This document shows, one piece after another, positions 60,557 through 64,000 of a stretch of DNA of 64,000 bases. The DNA lies in assembly GCA_035578175.1 (NCBI GenBank), contig JAQMRL010000007.1:47740727-47804726 (forward strand). The letters are read 5' to 3'. Each line of letters starts with the position of its first letter. Position 1 is the first letter of the stretch. Both the position numbers and the translations under genes were made by a program. The notes below the pieces were generated by a model, which ran no database searches, was not told the origin of the DNA, and worked only from the letters and a program-made list of their open reading frames with translations. The DNA comes from Catonia carolina. Taxonomy: Eukaryota > Arthropoda > Insecta > Hemiptera > Achilidae.

Positions 60557-60960
60557 GAAATTAATTAAAATTTAAAATTAATAAATAGGAAAAATAACGT
60601 TAACTATTATAGAAAATGCTTCAAGATAAGTTTCCTTCTTTAATTACATTAGAATAAAATATTTTCGTTGTGATTAATAACTTAAATTCTATTAGCTGTT
60701 TTATTACAAGTTATTTTATTACGGTAATAAATTTAATAATGACCATTCTCTTTAGATCAATAAAATTTGTCGTGTCATTAATTTACAGTATTGTTGTATT
60801 AATCGTTTTAATATTTGTTCATCATTTTCAAATAGATAAATATTCTTATAAAATACATAAATAAATTTGTCGTGAGTTACTTGTTATTTTTAAATAAAAG
60901 AAGTAATAATATAACTTAGTCATCGATGTGAAAGTGTTTAAATAAACTGTTCCTTATTCA

Positions 60961-61155
60961 TTACTGAAAGTCTACTTGATCAATGAAAGCAACTAGCTTC
61001 ATGTCGCTGTTGTTACAACTATACAAATTCAGGTCACGGACTTTCACTGCATTGCCAAGGACATAGTGCACGAAATACAACCGAACTGACCACCAAAATG
61101 ACAATAAGTACTTAATGTTTGTTTCTTGTTTTGTTTTGTTTTTATTGCGATGCAA
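60961..61155 (-). CDS. Candidate terminal exon or chance ORF (64 codons)
   Basis: Minus strand. After a low-complexity start (MHRNKNKTKQ) the frame reads YFVHYVLGNAVKVRDL, then NLYSCNNSDMKLVAFIDQ and a stop. Codon use is balanced and GC content is higher than in the flanks. A possible acceptor (TTTTGGTGGTCAG|) precedes the better part at ~61088, and a variant polyadenylation motif (AATAAG) follows the stop. I recognise no family. Confidence 0.25.
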   Translation of the reverse strand: MHRNKNKTKQETNIKYLLSFWWSVRLYFVHYVLGNAVKVRDLNLYSCNNSDMKLVAFIDQVDFQ

Positions 61156-61604
61156 TGTGATGGGAATTTGTAAAACAAGTTTTTCAAGTTTGGTATTTAT
61201 ATGTATGATAGTTAATCGTGAATTACATCCCGACGATTCTATTATTATTTTTGTTACATAAATTTTTTTATGTATTTATTCAATCGTGTGTGATAATATG
61301 TATCCGATTCTGCTTTCCAAACAGTGTAATTTACACGTATAAATTACATAAATGACCCCGTAGAGAAATTGCATTGATATTTGGAATGGGTTAATAAAAA
61401 TTATAGTAAATAGCGTTTAATAATTATGTTTTCTGGTTAATACGGTCATTCTTTTATTACGATCGACAAATCGACATTGCTAATGAATAGAATCTAATCA
61501 AAAAATTTTATAAAATTACGTTTGTTCATACACTTATATTTTTATTCCTCCACTTATTATGTTCAAGGCTGAACAAAAATATACAAACTGGACATATCTT
61601 TTCA

Positions 61605-61760
61605 AGTAGAAAGCTCGCCTCTCATCATGCGGTCTTGGATTCAAATCCTATTTAGACATGGCATATATTTTCATACGTTACAAAAAAATCATTTCATCCT
61701 TCACTGTTTGCATTAGCAGTAATTGCAGAACGGTCGGACGTTAAACCAAAAAAAAAAAAA
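61605..61760 (+). repeat. Family C SINE, subtype 2
   Basis: Head gaaagctcgcctctcatcat, mutated B box (ggattcaaatcct), 3' stem tttgcattagcagtaattgc and a long A tail. Shares the subtype features of the copy at 36918-37092. Confidence 0.75.
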
Positions 61761-61941
61761 CCACGAAGAAACCAACCACAAAAACCGGGAAATTGATTAA
61801 AAATTAATTTTAAGATAAGAACTATTTTTTGACTAACAAGTTACTTTAATCTAACTCAATTTCCTAAATGTATAATATTCAGAGGTTTTACCCAGCTTCA
61901 AATTTAATATTTGTACGTTTTTACCTTTTTTATTTGATGTA

Positions 61942-63102
61942 CAGTCGATTTCGGATAATTGGTCCACTGGTTAATTGGGGCAGCCGGTTTTTAGGACAGT
62001 TCTTTAATGAACAAAAACAGAACGGGATTTTACACTGATAAGCATTCCGTTTATTCGGTCCATAATGCCGCGTATTGGGGCCAATCTGATGTATGTACAT
62101 AAATGTTTTATTAAAACCATAACGGGCCAGCGAAGAACAATACGTGGTTCTAAGCGGCAAGATAAGATAATGGGCAGGATAGAGGTAGTAAAAATTTTGA
62201 CAGATAAACAACAGTAATCAAACATCAGTTATAATAAAGACGTTATTTACAGTACAATGTGTAGGCTACATGATCACCATTGCACAAAATTTAAGTGAGT
62301 CATGTCTGCTAGTTATCCCCAACCTTACAAGCTGTATAGCCTCCTTGCAACTTATGGTTAGTTGTCACTTGTCATACGTACATAGAACGTTCGTAATTCA
62401 ATGCTTCTCATCAGGTTTTGTGATTTCATGAGTGTACTGTAACACACTGTTTTTCGAGTTGGTTGATTTGTTATTTGCAAGCATACTTTTTTATTTTTTT
62501 AAATTCCTGTTAGTTTTACACATTTTGTTTATATTTTTATGCGTAGGCTTACAGTACAGTACCTACTTTCAACGTCTTTGTGAGTTAAATGCCGCGTAAC
62601 GATATGACTGTGAATGAATAAAGCTTCTCGACAAAATAAATACGTATCCACTTAACTTAAGCCAACGTAAACTATCGGAATTAACCGCTGTACCGAAAAT
62701 TACGATAGCTTGTATTGTGCTCCAAGAAAATAAAATACGCAAAGAGTGGTCAAGATCACCGAACATCATCTCAGAAAAGAAAACGTGAAGGAAGGATCCA
62801 CTTGTTGAGAAGCGTTGAATGAATGGTTCGCCATTGTAACTTCGTAAGGTGTTAGTGTCAATGGTTCAATGATTAAAAACAAGGCAAAAGGTTTTACTAA
62901 AAAGTTAATCATTATTCTGATACCCTTTTATTTGTTTCGTGTGTATATAGATAGAACTTGCATATAAAATTTATTTATGTGATAATTAATAAAATACAGT
63001 ATCGTATACGCCACTTTTTACGAATTTGTTTATTAAGGCCAGCCGTTTAATTGGGCCAAAATGCTCCGGTCCCGATGTGCCTTAATCATCCGGAATTGAC
63101 TG
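61942..63102 (+). mobile_element. pogo/Tigger-like element with CENP-B-type N-terminus
   Basis: Left end cagtcgatttcggataattg, right end complement (cattaatcatccggaattgactg read on plus as ccggaattgactg). TA precedes the left end; TA lies 2 bp beyond the right. Scattered subterminal copies of ttaattgggcc/ggccaa motifs occur near both ends. About 1.16 kb, with the DDE domain deleted. Confidence 0.75.
62589..62910 (+). pseudogene. Tigger/pogo transposase N-terminus (CENP-B HTH), broken
   Basis: MPRNDMTVNE opens the protein at 62589. In shifted frames follow NLSQRKLSELTAVPK, ITIA and SGQDHRTSSQKRKREGR, then LNEWFAIVTS, GVSVNGSMIKNKAK. The first block is the Psq/CENP-B N-terminal helix-turn-helix and the second is the HTH_CenpB_Tnp start of Tigger-like proteins. 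Several single-base changes break the frame. Catalytic domain absent. Confidence 0.7.
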
Positions 63103-63409
63103 AATATATATTCATATCTTATTTCATTTATTTTTTATTATAAATAAAATTATACAAAAGCTACCAGAAACGGTCAAAGAATAAGTAAGAACACTTACCA
63201 ATTGAGAAGTACGTTTGTGGTTTTACCATAGCGTCAGAACACTTAAAATTACTCAGTTATGTTTTTTATTTTTCAAGAGATGTAAACCTCCTCTGTATGT
63301 CATAAAAATATTACAGAAAAATTTTTGAATACCTTAATTTATACTTTTAGTAACTAACACTATATGTATGAGTTAAATCTTATTTACAGCTTTTTTTAAT
63401 AATTAAATA

Positions 63410-63970
63410 CCGGGTGTCCCAGGAAGAGGTTGCTATTTTTTATTTAATATTCCGGCCGTATCACACACTCTACGGACTGGAAACTTTACAGTTATAATAA
63501 TTAGATATGTAAAAAAGTACCCTCGAATTTCATTTGCTTATGATTAATCAAAACAAAATGGCGGAATAATGAGGCCCATTGAAGAGGAACTACTGTTGAT
63601 ACCTTGAAAATTTTTCAAAAACGCTTATGACTCATTTTTGTTTCGATGCTATCAGTGCATAGCTATTGATGGACATCAGTTCGAATAAAGGTTAATGGAA
63701 CAAATTGTGTTCATTAATAATTTATCACTTTCATATTTTTTTCATTTTATTACTTAAGTAACATTGTAACAAATCACCAATTTGAAATGGTTTTGCAAAT
63801 AAAATTACTTTCCACCATTTTTTTTTTTTATTAATCATAAGCAATTGAAAGTCAAGGGTACTTTTTTACATATTCTATTATATCATAACTGTTAAGTTTC
63901 CAGTCTGTAGATTGTGTGATACGTCTGGCATATTAATTCAAAAATAGCAACCTCTTCGTGGAACACCCGG
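63410..63970. mobile_element. Foldback MITE with ~157 bp TIRs
   Basis: Arms 63410-63566 and 63813-63970 (ccgggtgtcccaggaagagg, ggaaactttacagttat and so on) with TA at 63408-63409 and 63971-63972. ACCGGGTGTCCC ends place it with the foldbacks at 2296 and 44581. Noncoding spacer of ~245 bp. Confidence 0.8.
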
Positions 63971-64000
63971 TACTTTAAATCTTATCCCTAACTTATACCC

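Overview
The window is eukaryotic, strongly AT-rich DNA, most likely from an insect or another arthropod. The organism call is inferred from the transposon spectrum (mariner DD34D, pogo/Tigger, hAT, TTAA-flanked MITEs, insect-style LINE reverse-transcriptase relics, tRNA-derived SINEs and a Helentron/DINE-1-like family). No species can be named. I find no intact conserved protein gene, rRNA, CRISPR array or prokaryotic operon. It reads as intergenic or intronic DNA filled with successive layers of mobile elements. Nearly all open frames over 60 codons are translations of repeats, microsatellites or AT-rich sequence.

Four dispersed families dominate. Family A is a ~395 bp SINE-like retroelement (10 copies) with an (AAC)n tail, a short 3' stem-loop and clear 7-11 bp target-site duplications (TSDs). 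Family B is a ~1 kb noncoding family (14 copies or fragments). It has subterminal inverted repeats (actttctcttgcc / ggcaagagaaagt), a (GT/CA)n tract near its 5' end and a 3' hairpin, and it inserts in T-runs, an architecture I read as a non-autonomous Helentron. Family C is a tRNA-derived SINE (10 copies), including one inserted in family B with a 13 bp TSD and one cut to 61 bp with a 13 bp TSD. Family D is a TTAA-flanked foldback MITE (2 copies).

Layout. 0-5 kb: family A copy, B fragment, a pogo-like element with transposase C-terminus, then a 2.4 kb nested palindrome (2296-4719) that holds a broken Tc1/mariner-type transposase, a near-perfect 110 bp-arm hairpin and a tRNA-Leu-like gene. 5-9 kb: hAT-like end, head-to-head B pair, then a candidate first exon on the minus strand (8957 down) with NRF-1 and CCAAT motifs upstream. 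9-20 kb: two D elements, a 1.3 kb hAT element with a SINE inside, an inverted-duplicated mariner, an LTR remnant and LINE relics. 20-36 kb: a second candidate gene 5' end (minus, about 20.6-20.9 kb), LINE relics, A and B copies, an LTR remnant between two B copies, and a head-to-head A pair. 36-49 kb: B pair split by a SINE, LINE relic, A copies, a 1.0 kb foldback with 444 bp arms, an internally deleted mariner and a 1.3 kb TIR element with transposase N-terminus. 49-64 kb: A, B and C copies, a tandem duplication, a mariner with all three catalytic aspartates but a frameshift, a pogo/Tigger element with CENP-B-type N-terminus, and a terminal TIR foldback.

Almost everything here is parasitic or decayed, so there is no gene pathway to describe. 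The main biological interest is structural: repeated formation of long inverted duplications from several unrelated transposons, the B family as a DINE-1-like system, and the nesting order, which gives a relative chronology.
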